Origin: Callaeas wilsoni
Taxonomy: Eukaryota > Chordata > Aves > Passeriformes > Callaeidae
DNA length: 64,000 nt
Direction of reading: 5' to 3'
Assembly: GCA_013398955.1 (NCBI GenBank)
Contig: VWPU01003224.1
Span: 124,001 to 188,000 of the forward strand
Position numbers and translations under genes: made by a program. Shown one piece after another: positions 35,983-47,956 of this stretch (positions within the stretch are counted from its first letter, which is position 1; each line of letters begins with the position of its first letter). The notes below the pieces were generated by a model. That model was not told the origin of the DNA. It made no database searches and saw only the letters and a program-made list of their open reading frames with translations.

Positions 35983-36422
35983 ATATCTGAAAGAAGTTTA
36001 GGAATTACCACAAGTAGAGACCACAGAAGAAATAAGTAGAAGAAGATTAAAATACCCTATATAACTTGTCCATCTTTTCCTATAATCCTGTTTTTAGCAT
36101 GTTCACATAACTTTCAGCATGATATAATATTTATTCTCCGGTGGGCTATGCATTATAATAGATTCCAGCAACATTCTCAGCTGTGGCTGCTAGTGGAACG
36201 TTGATTCTGCTACCATCTTTATGTAGGCAGGATTATGGGTGGGAAATGATGCAGTCTGTACCACTCTTTACAGTCTTACACATCAATGCTGAAAGGAGAT
36301 GTGCATGTTGATCCTTAAGAGACAACCCATCAGTTAAGAAAGCAGGTAGAGCAGGAGTTTCAGGAGACTTGTTTTCCATGGTACACAGTTATGAAACACA
36401 TACATTTGCCTCTTTCTAAATG

Positions 36423-36476
36423 AAAAAAAAAAAAACACGAAAAAACCCAAAAACAACCCCACAAACCCAAAACAAA
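36423..36476. repeat. A13 run and A/C-rich low-complexity tract
   Basis: Thirteen A bases followed by cacg, A-runs and AACCC/ACAAACCC-like words, with only one G inside the tract and no T. Simple sequence. Confidence 0.85.
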
Positions 36477-37099
36477 GCTTGAATTTTAACCGTGTTGAAC
36501 ATCTTTGTCTGAGATGCTCTCTGTATGTGTGACTGAAGATCACTAAGGAGCAGTTGTCTTCGCTGTGCTCGAACTTAGGTTGGAGACTATTGCTCTTTCC
36601 GATCTGAGTTCTCTCTTACGTTGTCTGTAACCTGGCTCATCTCAGAAGGCGTAGAATATAACCTTTTCACAGTAAAGGGAGCAGTTGCGCTCATAGATGT
36701 CATTTACAGGGCAGTTTGTGCATTCAGAGAATATAGTAGGCACTTACATCACAAAGCACCCTTTGACTGCCTCTATTGACTGTGACTACAAGGTAGAAAA
36801 CAGGGACAATAAGAATTAGGGTTGATTAGATCTTCACATTACAATAAGCCAAACTCAGGATACAATCCCCTTAGCTCTCAAAATTTTGTTGCAGCTTTAA
36901 GGAGGGACAGATTCTCTACTCCCTTGCAAGACAATTGTTTTTTTCTGTAATCTAAAGTAAAAGTCCTGGTTGTGGACAGGAACTGAGATACTGCTGACAT
37001 TCCCTTCTAATGGAGGGTTTTTATATAAGCCAAATCAATTGAAGCCCAAGTGAATCAGATGTAAAAATGGCTTCATATTTTGTAATCTTTCAAACGAAT

Positions 37100-37330
37100 G
37101 CACTGACAAATATCTGGGTTTAAAAGAAAGGAGTCGGAAATGATCTTGCATTTTTTTAGAATTGTACACCATGTGTTAGCGAAAGCAATCAATACCTAAT
37201 TACGAGCCTATCTCTGAGACCACAGTCCTCTCTATTCTAATGTTTTCCACAGAGATAAACCACTTGCTGCATGACCTGACACATTTGTTTTGACAGCTCT
37301 GCTTCAAACATGACAGTGAATGTCATAGTC
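37100..37330. promoter_or_regulatory. Candidate conserved non-coding element with TGACA cluster
   Basis: Repeat-free, balanced sequence with a PBX/HOX-like stretch 'gcaatcaatacctaatta' (37185-37201 region) and TGACAG at 37291-37296. A perfect inverted repeat ATGACA-gtgaa-TGTCAT spans 37310-37326. TGACAG is the known core of MEIS/PREP sites. Co-occurrence suggests an enhancer, but this is inference without conservation or chromatin data. Confidence 0.25.
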
Positions 37331-38825
37331 TAAGAATAGCCTCCATCCTCAAAAAACCCCCACAATTCTATAGGTTTTATTATGTCACCTGCAAAAGTTT
37401 TCACGGTGAACTTTGGTTTGTTTGATTCCTCTTTTATCCTTGAACAGTGATTCCAAAGACACATTTACACTAAAAGGTTTTTAATACTACTGCCAAGTTG
37501 TTCATAAGCAGTCAAGGGTTTCCAAGGCCTTTGCAGAATTGAATTCTACCTGAGAAAAGCTAATTGTGGGATGCAGATTAATTCCATCCAGCTTTTGTAA
37601 ATAAATCTAGACTCACAAGAAAACAGTTTTGTTGAATTTTGTGTCCCAAATGCACCCAGAGAGAGCCATCTCTAAAGTCAGGACTGGATTTTAGTTTCCA
37701 TTTCAGGAGCCAAATCACAGTAGTAGGAGCTGCAAGTGGCTTAACTGTAATTAGCTCGAGCAAGTCAGCAAAATGCAGTCAGAGGTTAATCTGTGACAAG
37801 CAATGAAGGTGTAAGCATAAATTAACCTGTGCATACACAGTTGTCGTATAGGTGGATAAACAGCAGTCAGGCTATTACAGTTTTCAGTTCAGCTCACATG
37901 TCTATTTTCCAACAAGCAACCTGAACACAAGAAATAATTGTAACAAAACACCTAGGCTGTTAGTAAAACCTTCCCAAAGTTCATACGTGTTTTACTACTT
38001 TTCTTAATTTTTACATAAAAACTAAACAAAATGAAGCATCTTTGCTGGACTTCCCAAGATTAATAATTTTTATCATATTCAGAAGACTGAACAGTAAAGA
38101 CTGCATCTAATGGAACTTACCCAGCAAAATGTGCCATAACAACTCTTCCACACTCTCTGGTCACCAGAGGGAACTAAAAATTGTCCTTAGCTGAATCCAC
38201 GAATAGTACTGTTTCACCTGTGCAAGCTAAGCATGTAATTATCTGAAAAATTGCATGGGCAAATAGCTGATTTGCAACCTAGTAGTTAATATCAATCTTT
38301 AAATACAAATCTTTTAACTCTTCTACTTTTCTGACTTAAATCATCGTTGTCTGTGAAATCTCTACCTTGAAGACAAAAATTACATTAAGATTTTGGAGTC
38401 ACAGTGGTTTTTTTCTTATAAAAGAAGAAAACTGTTGTCTAAATGTGTGAGTAACTAAATTCACATCCAGTTTTAAACACTATTGGTATTTTATATTAAA
38501 AAAATTACTTATTAAGTAAGTGAATCACTGCAATTGGCTCTGTGTGGTCTAAGCTGGCAGCTGAATGACTGAGTTGCTAAACATGCAACTCTAAAAGCCC
38601 TGAATGACTAGATATTGTGTGAGAAACTGTAAAAATATGTGTTTGGTAAAGGACTTGAGGATACCTATAAAACATGGACATATGTATTTGCCAGTATATT
38701 GGGTAAAAAAACAAAAACAAAAGAGAGGAAAATAATTAGGCACCCAGATACATGAGACATAAACGGCAGGTAATAAGACAATATTCATGGATCAGAAGAC
38801 CCTGAAATAATAAAAATAGTAACAC

Positions 38826-38878
38826 TAATGATAATGATTATAATAATAATGATAATAATAATAATAATAATAATAATA
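38826..38878. repeat. (TAA/ATA)n microsatellite
   Basis: About 17 trinucleotide units of TAA with a few G and T interruptions (taatga, tgatta) in the first half; the last eight or so units are pure. Likely polymorphic. Confidence 0.95.
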
Positions 38879-40689
38879 GGAAATGAGAAACAGGGTGTTG
38901 ACATGGATCTTGGATGTAGTTAAGATCTGATCTAGAGTTCAAGAGAACTGAAGATATGAATGTGACTGTTGATTAAGACAGGAAGAGTACACATTTGCCT
39001 GGTAGTGAACTTCAGCTTGTATCAGCTGGAGAGGACAAATGTATTTGTGCTGTGCTGCTCAAGTTTTTGTGACTGCTCTTGGTGTTTATGTGGGTACCAG
39101 TAAGGATTATGTTCACTACTTCTCTTGATTTTTTCTGTATATTGGTTGTGTGTTTGTGTCTGCATGTGTGCTGTAGAATGTATGCTCAACGTTGCTACTG
39201 TCTGGACCTACAAAAAGGAACATCAGCAAACACTGGAGAGTAGAAACCTCCTGGGTATTGAAGTCTGTTGGATTCAAGTTCCCTCAACAGATATATATAA
39301 AAAGTGTATGAGGACAGTAAGAAGGTGATCTTACCGGTAATAAACTTATTGCTCCCCAAATATTGAACATGAAATGGATGCTGGTTCTTGCTGATTTGCT
39401 GTCCTTCAACAGCCTCCTGAAGGAGCCTCTGGACAAGGAGGAAGTCTCTATTGTCCTCAGAGTCACTACTTTCTCAGGGCAATGATTTTCTTTCAATTTT
39501 TACAAGTTTTCTCTATATGTATTTGCTAAAAGAAGTAACATAAGACACCTTATTCTGGGTGTTCTTACTGAAAAGGCTGAATTCACTTATTCAGCCATTA
39601 ATATATGCATTCAAAGTTCTCGCTTTCCTCTCTTGCACACATCCCGACCAAAAAAAGACAAAATACATGTCTTTGACATATTTTAATCAAAGACAGACTG
39701 TTCTTGAAGTAACTTTTCTCCTTCACAGAGTAACTCAAAAGACTGTAAACGAGTGATTTATTTTACTAATAATTACAGCTCATGTTTACATGGATCATGG
39801 AAGAGATCCAATTGCTAAACCCCTTCAGCATCATTCCAGACTTTGATCTTTTCTCCCTCATTTACATGCACTCATTAGTAATTATCGTGCAATTTGTTAC
39901 ATACAAAAAACCCCCACTGTCTTGTGGGCTCCTTTACGTTTTTCTAGCCCTCCTGAAAGGCTCTGCCATTCAAAGTGAAGCCCCCTGACACTTCCATTGG
40001 AATGTCTTAGAGACACTAAGTATCTTGCAAGATATATTTATAAATGCACAGTCTTATCTACACAGAAGAAAAAATGAGATTTAAGTGTTCTGTTTTTCAT
40101 GTCTAATATACTATGCTTTTTCAGCTGCACTTTACCCTGGGACATAATTTATTTGGTACTATATTTACTTATTTTAATCATTTCTAACAGCAATTATGAA
40201 AACTGTCTTCTCCTTGTATCTTATCATCTGATCTTTCACTTGTGTATTTTCTTTCAGTGCTGGCAGATCAAATGAGAGGTTTTTCCTCGTACAGATATGT
40301 AGAGTATTTACCTCTTCATTCTAACACAATATTCTATCAACATTCTCATGAAATCTTTTTATCTTTTGTTTGTTGGAAACAAAATACTTCAGAATAGTTT
40401 GCTATGTAATTGAATAGAAATCTCCTGTCATCCACCTCTTAGATGTGAAGTTTCTGCTATTGTTCTTTCTCCATTGAATCTCTCTTATTTGTCACCAAGT
40501 CTTTACATTATCAGTTTTAGAATGAATTTTCCTGTAAAAGTCGGATGAGCAAAACATACCAGTTTGTTTATGCTTGAATTAATTTTTCTGCTAACCCTAA
40601 CTTTTAAGACTGAGTTGCATGTAATTCTAAATTATCATTCATGATTTTTAACAGGCAAAGCTATTGCTGTGCATCTTCACAGCAGTTAT

Positions 40690-40965
40690 GAGCTGACCCT
40701 GGCCAAAAGCCAATGTGGAATATTCCTTTATACAATTTAGGTCAAATGTCCAAGTACTTCCCCTCCTAACTTCCTCACGCCTAGCCAACTCACTGTGGGG
40801 TCAAGAGGAGGAAAAAAGGGAAAGCCTTGATGCTGTTCAAGCATTGTTGAACCATATTCAAAACACTCGTGTGTTACCAATACTGTTAGGGCACCAAATC
40901 TAAAACACAGGATCACACAGATTGCAATGAAGAAAGTTAACCCCATGTCAGCCAGACCCAGCGCA
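40690..40965 (+). mobile_element. Family 1 LTR, 3' half only
   Basis: Plus-orientation fragment of the family 1 LTR. Landmarks: 'gtggaatattcctttata', 'ttaggtcaaatgtcc', 'cccctcctaacttcctca', 'agccttgatgctgttca', 'gtgttaccaatactgtt', 'gaagaaagttaaccccatg' and 'cagacccagcgca' at the 3' end. The 5' half (polypurine and tgggttgag region) is absent, so it is 5'-truncated. It is more diverged than the 45.3 kb copy. A 105-codon minus-strand frame across it is incidental. Confidence 0.8.
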
Positions 40966-43900
40966 GTGATCTGCACAAGACAGTGGTAAGACTCAGAATC
41001 TGAACGAGCTGTGTGGCAAAAAATTATACTTGTGAGCTGCCAACTGGGAGACACCCTATATCTTCTCCCCTTCAGAAGACCTCTGAATAATCTCTGTAGT
41101 ACACAGGAAGGAAATGTACTTGAAGAATCTTTAACTGCTAAAAGAACTCATGCTTTTGAAAAGGTTCCCAATGGTAGCCCTCAGTAATTCTTTTCTGTTT
41201 ATGTTCTACCCTTGTAGCTGATGGAGGGAATGAGAAATCTTTGTTATTCTCCATCATTGGGAAAGATCTCAAACTATGAAATATGTTGTCAGGCGCTGAT
41301 AAAGTCTCCTGTGGCCACTTCCCAAAGGGATAATGGATGGAAATGACAAATTCCCCATCTTTGGAGGACTGGATGAGTGCCCTATGCCCCTTCGATGTGC
41401 AACCAAGATTATAGTCTTACTTTTAATCTAGAAACTAAGGTTATGCTTGACTGAGCAAATCAAACAAAATTAAGAGGAACAGTACTTTCTATTATCCCCT
41501 TGCCTCTCGTGTAGAGTAAAAAGACAAGCTATTTCCTGCAAGATTAACATTGCTGAAACTACTACGAATTAAACACAAGTTTCTGTAATTTTTTTGACAA
41601 ATTGAGTATGGTTTTTCTTTAGACAGTATTATGTAGATATTTCAAAACACTTTACTTTGGGTAACCTGCTCTGAGAAGTAGGATCAGTTATGGTAGAAGC
41701 ATGGATTACCAGTCTCACTTGCAGTACCTTGCTGGGATAATACTGTCTGAGGCCCAAAATTTGCAATGAACATGTGAAAGGCCCCACACTGGTCAGCACT
41801 TTAAAATAGACTTATCGTTGCCTTTAAAAAGCAACTAAAAAAAATTTGTAGTTTGATAACTGTTGGGTTTTAAGAGAAGTTTGGAATCAAGAGATAAAAA
41901 GAGTGACCACCCTGTTCTGCCATGTAGGTTTTGTCCTCACAATTAGCTTTCAGACTGATATTATTTCAAGGACTTTTTCATGCATCTGTCTCTGTAGAGA
42001 AGTCCTTCAGTGACTAGAGGAAAGGTAACTGTTTTTATGATTCTATCTGTGATGTGTAGCTCTGTGTGTCCATGCTGTGCTGGTCTTAGTAGCCTTCAGT
42101 TGTCTACTACACCATGTTGCTTGTAGACCTCTCACTCCTTTGGAACATTTTTCCTTCTCATCCTGAATTATGCCGCTTGGTCATTTCCATACAGTCTAAG
42201 TTTCTCCCTGAGCAGGAGTAATTTCCCTCTCTTAGAAAAGGTTTCATACTTTGCTTTGATAAATATAATACAGTATAAATTGTGCGCATGAGTTTGAGTA
42301 AATCAGTACTAGCCCCATACTGAACCTTCAAAATCTGCACCACAGCCAGAAGAACAGATATTATTGCTGCTCCTAGTCGAGTTCATATTGGAGCACACAA
42401 GCTGTGCTCACTTAATTTGATCTCATGGGAGAGCTATTACCTCCAGTAGAGAGGTGGCAGTGAGTATCTGAAGAAGGCAATTTCTTTAAACTCATCAGTT
42501 AGATTCAGAAGAGGGAGACTAAGTTGTCTTGGGTAATGATAGTGTTTAGCATCTTGCACAAAAGACTTAGAGACTTCTCAATATCTTTGAAATAACTGAC
42601 TTAATAAGTAGCTGAACTTTGACTTCATGAATAGACTCTGCTTTAAGCAGGGAATGAAGTGTTAAGCCCCCACGTTCCCTGAATTTTTCAATATTGTCTT
42701 GAATGCATTCTTTCATCCTCTTTTTCTTCAGCTGCTGTGGTAGAAACTCTTATAGCAAGGTCGAAAAACAGTTGCATTTATATCTGTGAGTGGAGTGCAG
42801 GTCTAGAGATGAGCTCAAGAGGGCATTGCAGGAGCAGTAGCGCCTCTGCCCTAAGATGAAACCTGCCATTGCTGTAACTTTGTGCTAGCTGATTCATGGA
42901 GCAGTAATAAAGGTTATGGCAGTCAGTAAATAACCTGTCAAATTCCTACTGCTTCCCTTACCCAATTCAAAGGATTCATCAATCTCTGTACACACTTGTG
43001 CTGCACATCTGGGTTGCTTATTGATGATCTGGATCATGTTCATCAGTTCCTTGCTCATTTAATGCTTCTATAATCACCTCAAGCCTGTGTAAACCCTTTC
43101 AGAACCACTGAAGTGTGAAATACCTTCCCTTTTGGTGTTCAAGGCGTCACTCTCTGCATTCTGACTATGCATTTAGCAGCACTATAGACTGGTATAAACC
43201 CACCTTCCTTTCCTTCTGGAAGTGTCTTTATTAAAGAGCAGTATGGATCCCTACCTTAAAAGACACACAGAGACACACACAAAGTAAAAGTACCTTCTCC
43301 CAACACACAAACTTCTTAATTAGTCTTTTAAAATGCTATTTTAATGGAAAAATATATATTTTTTTTTACCACAAAAGGTGTTTTAAACATTGATTTTAGG
43401 AATAGGGATAAAATGATTATTTTTTGCTTGTTCAATTTTTCTGTGAACTGCTAACAAGGAGATGGCAGCAGTGTTGATTGATTTTTTAGACCTGGTCACA
43501 GAATATTTCCTTCAAAAGACCAACATCCAGGAGAATTTAAACGTTTTTTTCTGTGACAATTTAGTGTAATGGCATATAGGTTATAAAAACAAAACCACAG
43601 TATTTTCTCCTTTTTTTATTTTTTCTTTTGTAAAAGGAAAAGTCATATTGCACTAAGAGATGCCGTAAACAGACAAGAGAAAAATATGTGAGTGTATTTC
43701 CTGGAGAGCACCCTCACCAGAACAGCACTCATGCTATTAGCTGTTTCTGGCTTCCCCAGGATATAGTCAACCTCCAGCAGAGACTCGTATAAATCTGGGA
43801 AGGCGGAAGAGCCAGGCATTCCATGAAGACCATTAAAAACTTCAGTGTGATCAATCTGTTTTGTATGGAATGTAGCTGGTACAAACCCCCTAAGATCTAT

Positions 43901-45297
43901 ATCTAAGTAAACTGATGGTGTGCATTTAATGTGTTTTTCTCCTCTATGTTCATTGCAGGAGAATTAGCTTCCTGTAAGGAAACTGCAGTTGGTGAAGAAG
44001 ACTTGGTAATCTTCCTTTGAGTGTTGCTTTCTAGTTAACAAGAAAAAAAGCAATCGCAGCTGTTTCCACATAGATGCCTATTGTTTTTTTTTTCATTCTG
44101 CTTTAAAAGGAAATCCCATAGCTCTGTGATCTAGACATAGATATTTATTATAAATTCATTTTTAAGAATGTGGTATGACTGCTCAATATCCTGTTGAAAC
44201 TCAGTCAGATATCGAATGCAGTAGCTATGTCTTTATTATTAAATCTGAACTTGGAATAAAAATCTATATAAATGCAGCCTTCAGCTATTGCAAAGATTTT
44301 TGTGGCTTTTGGGGTTTTTTTAAAACTCAAAATCTTACTGAAATATGAAGACTCTTCATGAAGCTATGAATGATACATATTTATCCACTGGAATTACATC
44401 AGAACTACATTTTTGGCTTGTGTTTAATTTGAAGAATACATTTTCAGAACTGAATCTTGATATTAGCATACAGATGGAATTGAACAGTATGTCAATACTG
44501 ACTGACAAAGCAGATAGATTGCTGGTTGCTTTATTTTAGATTAGTTCTAAATTTTCTCACGGGGAATATAAAAATGTCAGAGTATTTCAATTTGCCATTT
44601 CATTTAAACTGAGAAGAAAGCAATAATTCAAGGAAAACTAATAAAAGACTGATGCTAGAATATGATTGACATGAGGCTAAAATGTGTTTCAGCTGTAAAG
44701 ACAGTCCAGTGCTAATAAAACAACATTGACTGACTTGTAACCTTCAGGCCTCCCTTCCTCTCATATAATTGATTTTAAAACACCGTCCAAGAAAGAAAAT
44801 ATGCTGTTCTATGTCTGCATGGATTTTTCCTGTGTTCTGCTGTCTTTGTTAGGAAGCATTTGAAATTAAATTACAACATATCCTAGGGTAAGTATAACAA
44901 ATTATTTATCTTTGCTGTTTTATGAATTAAAAAAAAAAAGAAAGAAAAATTTTGAGCTCCACTGTGAAGGTAAAATGCTTTATTCGTGTACACTTCCTAA
45001 TAGGTGAAAATACATGAGAGGAAGTGAGACAATCTGATGATCTAGGTGAAACAACTTCTAAAATTTTTACAATGCTGGAGACAGAAGGAGCATTCAGATT
45101 TCCTTTGTATTAGGCTAAGGTATAGTAATTATTTTATTTGTTTATATGCATTAACAGCTCTCATTTTCTGAGTCAGAACATGTGGAAACAAGTCCCAGGA
45201 AAGTAAATATTTACATTTTAAATTTTGTTGTACTGGCTAGGATTTGTCTCATAACAACTTCAGCCTCCTTAAATCATCAATAAAGAGAAGCATTCTT
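40966..45297. other. Unique non-coding sequence
   Basis: No gene recognised; open frames reach 64 codons. A somewhat more balanced stretch at about 42.4-43.2 kb has no recognised repeat landmarks. A10-11 run near 44929-44939. Confidence 0.55.
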
Positions 45298-45848
45298 ATT
45301 CTAAGGTAAACACCACACAGCCACACACTCACTCTCTTCTGGTGGAACAAGGTAGAGAATCAGAAGAGTAAAAGGTAGAAAACTCATGGGTTGAGTAAAG
45401 GTAGTTTAGCAGGGAAAACAAAAGCTGCGCACACAAGAGGGTCAAAACAAGGAATTAATTCACCACTTCCCATGGGCAGGCAGGTGTTCAGCCGTCTCCA
45501 GGAAAGCAGGGCGGTGACTTGGGGAGAAAACATCATCACTTTCAATGTCCCTCCCTTTCTCTCTCCTCCCCCGCTGTGACACCCTGAGCATGTCATGTGG
45601 TCTGGGATATCCCTTTGGTCAGCTGGGGTCAGCTGTGTCCGCTCCCAACTTCTTGTGCACTCCCAGCTTCCTTGCTGGTGGGGTGGGCTCAGGGGTTTCA
45701 GAAAAATCCTTAACATTGTGCAAGCACTGCTCTGGAATAATGAAAACATCCCTGTGTTATCAACATTGTTTCTAGCATAAATGCAAAACATGGCTCCATA
45801 CTAGGTATTAGGAAGAAAATTAAGTTTATCCCAATCAAAACCAGTACA
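45298..45848 (+). mobile_element. Family 1 LTR, nearly complete
   Basis: The best-preserved copy of the family 1 LTR, in plus orientation. It starts just inside the LTR ('taaacaccacacagcc') and lacks about 25 bases of the 5' end. It then shows 'aaactcatgggttgag', 'aaagctgcgcacacaag', 'aaacaaggaattaattcacc', 'cccatgggcaggcaggtgtt', 'cagccgtctccaggaaagc', 'atccctttggtcagctgg', 'gctcccaacttcttgtgcac', 'ctggtggggtgggctcag', 'catccctgtgttatcaac' and a 3' end at 'aaaaccagtaca'. No viral coding sequence adjoins it, so it is a solo LTR or an isolated end. The 135-codon minus-strand frame across it is an antisense accident of a G+C-balanced sequence. Confidence 0.9.
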
Positions 45849-46458
45849 AAAGACCAAAGGAATGGCTCTACAGAACTGTTTTCTCTCTCTTTAATGCAAA
45901 CAAGGTGATTAATTCAGAGGCAAATCTGCACCACAGATGTCTGAAGAAGCTATCATAAATCAAGCAAATCTGTCACTATATACCAACATCTCAGCCTGTA
46001 CATACCACTACAGTCTCTCAAAAAGGAAGGGTTTAAATATGGGACTATTTTCTTCAATATATTTTCTATTGCTCATTGGAATTTTTAAAACCTAACATCA
46101 CTGAAATGAACAGTAAAACTCTCATTTCTTCCTTTGTACTTCAATTTAAACCTCAATGTGTGACATAACTAGTATAATTACAGAAATGGCAACCAAAGAT
46201 GCATAGGCTTTGTTTCTATTCTACCTCTTTCCCACCATTATGGATATATCTGCACTATAGAACCACTTAGCTCTTCGGAAGACTCAAATCCCCAGTCTGA
46301 TGCATAAATTTTAACTCAGCCTTGGGATCCAAACTCAAATGAACTAATGTTTCCTCAAAACAAAACCTGATACAGGGTTTGCATCTGGTTAATGACATTT
46401 CTTCAGTTCTGCATCAAAAGACATTACGAATGGGCTTTCTCTCTCTTTGTTTTGTTTT
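45849..46458. other. Unique non-coding sequence
   Basis: Short interval between an LTR and a CR1. Nothing recognised. Confidence 0.6.
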
Positions 46459-46622
46459 CCAGGCTACCTAAGCTGCATTTCGTCAGCCTTTCCTCACAGG
46501 TCCCATGCTCCACCACAGACCATTGTGGTGAACTCATTCAGCTCACACATCTTCCTTGTTTTGAGGATACAAAACTAGACACAATATTCTACACACAATC
46601 TTAAAAGGTGTAAGTAAAGGAG

Positions 46623-46641
46623 AAAAAAAAAAAAAAAAAAA
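46623..46641. repeat. A19 homopolymer inside CR1
   Basis: Nineteen A bases within the antisense CR1 at 46459-46950. Flanking sequence on each side aligns to neighbouring parts of the CR1, supporting slippage expansion. Confidence 0.9.
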
Positions 46642-46756
46642 GGTTGCCTGTGTTCCCCTCCAAAGAGCTCAGGAGGCTTTTGGCCTTCCCCAGTGTCAGG
46701 TTGCAGGCCTCCATGTCTTTTCTGCAGAGCTTCTTCCCGGCCACTCAGTGTCCAGC

Positions 46757-46879
46757 CTACTGCTGAAAGGGATTCGTCCTTTCTAGGTGGAGGACTTTTG
46801 ATTTGTCCTTGATGAAGTTCATAAAGTTCCTGCCGACCCACTCCTGCTGCTTGTCAAGTTTCTGAATGACAGCCATGAT
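46757..46879 (-). pseudogene. CR1 ORF2 reverse-transcriptase C-terminal remnant
   Basis: About 40 codons in the minus strand read KLDKQQEWVGRNFMNF, then KDKSKVLHLERTNPFQQ. This matches the well-known CR1 ORF2 stretch with W-A-D/G-R-N-x-M-x-F and K-x-K-V-L-H-L-G-R-x-N-P, just after the reverse-transcriptase catalytic core. The catalytic motif itself is not present. The continuation toward the C-terminus shifts frame (the neighbouring minus frame 46575-46841 continues it), so the gene is dead. The open frame extends upstream to 47071, but that part does not look CR1-derived. Confidence 0.8.
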
Positions 46880-46950
46880 ACTTTGAGTGCATCGAATGTG
46901 CTTTCTAGGGCAGTGCCATTTGCAAACTTCGCACAGGTACGAAATCCTAA

Positions 46951-47956
46951 CGTGGTTTGCATTTCTGCTCAAATTAAATTCATATTTGTACACCATTGTA
47001 CTCAATTTTCTGCTTACAAGTCTTATGCTAATCTGAAAACCAGTGGCATTGCAGCAGCCATTGGTAGGCACTGAGTTTCCTAACCTGCCTGGAGTTAGTC
47101 AGCTGGGATAAAGAGAATCTGAGAGAAACTATGATCTTCTTTCACAGTCTACTGCTGTGAGCAGGTAATACGACAGGAAGACCTAGGAATACTTATAGCA
47201 GGTATTTATAGACCCAGTCTACAGCTGAATAAATTCTAAATTATTAAAAAATATTTAATAAATTCATTAAGAAATCTGGAGGATAAGCAAGTGGAGGCAC
47301 AGATATACCCTATTTAATTTAATATTTTTCTCTCTGTAACATTATTATATTTGAATGCATTCTCAGATCTCTGAACAGTTCCTGGTTTTAATCTCTCTTC
47401 CCCAGCTGTGATGCAGGATTAAGGGAAAATGAATTGTTTGGAGAGAGGTAAATGTGGTAGATGAAACAAAATGACTAGTGGTCACTTGCTGGCTACTATG
47501 CAGTTAAGGTAATACTTATCAGGAACTCATTGACAGGAGAGAAACTAATATTTGAAATGTGAGAATATTGAGAAAGTGACATGCAGTATCTCATATTCTA
47601 AAATCACAAGTTTCTCAATTATTGTTCATGCTCTGAATATATCAGTCAACCTATAGTCTAACCTCAGAAAAGATTAGAAAATATCAAGGGCAGAATCAGG
47701 ACAATCATAATTTTGCTCTTTTATAAATAATTCACCGGGAGATATGCAGCATGTATCCCTTTCCCTTTAATCATGAAAAGATATGATAGTCCCTCAACCT
47801 TTCATAATATTGTATACACTGTTGTGGTGTTTCATGATTAGAATCATGTATCCAGCCCCTGTGTAAGTACAGAAAGCCAGGGCTGGCTCATTGCACCCAG
47901 CTGGCATTGTGTGTTTAGAGAAGATCTTGCCTGCAGGGTTGTCATAGCATTTCTTA
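46951..47956. other. Unique non-coding sequence
   Basis: No gene or repeat recognised; A+T-rich with short open frames only. Confidence 0.6.

Larger units (their letters stand above)
35983..40688. other. Unique non-coding sequence
   Basis: No gene recognised; open frames reach 73 codons at most. Contains an A/C-rich tract (36423-36476), a candidate regulatory element at 37100-37330, a trinucleotide repeat at 38826-38878 and otherwise ordinary sequence. Confidence 0.55.
46459..46950 (-). mobile_element. CR1 LINE, internal ORF2 part, interrupted by A19
   Basis: An antisense CR1. Plus-strand landmarks: 'ccaggctacctaagctgc', 'gcctttcctcacaggtcc', 'acaaaactagacacaatatt', 'aggcttttggccttcc', 'ccatgtcttttctgcagagc', 'cttgatgaagttcataaag', 'ctgccgacccactcctgctg' and 'atttgcaaacttcgcacagg'. 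Both ends are lost: it has no 3' terminal repeat and no endonuclease part. A 19-base A run (46623-46641) sits inside it, where related elements have a short A/G-rich stretch ('agtaaaggagaaaa'). The tract therefore looks like a local expansion and not a separate insertion. The right-hand boundary is uncertain by about 40 bases. Confidence 0.85.

Noticed and set aside
40737..41054. 105-codon minus-strand frame
   Set aside because: Overlaps the family 1 LTR fragment and continues into unrelated flank; no motif.
45384..45791. 135-codon minus-strand frame
   Set aside because: Antisense to a family 1 LTR; the LTR is non-coding.
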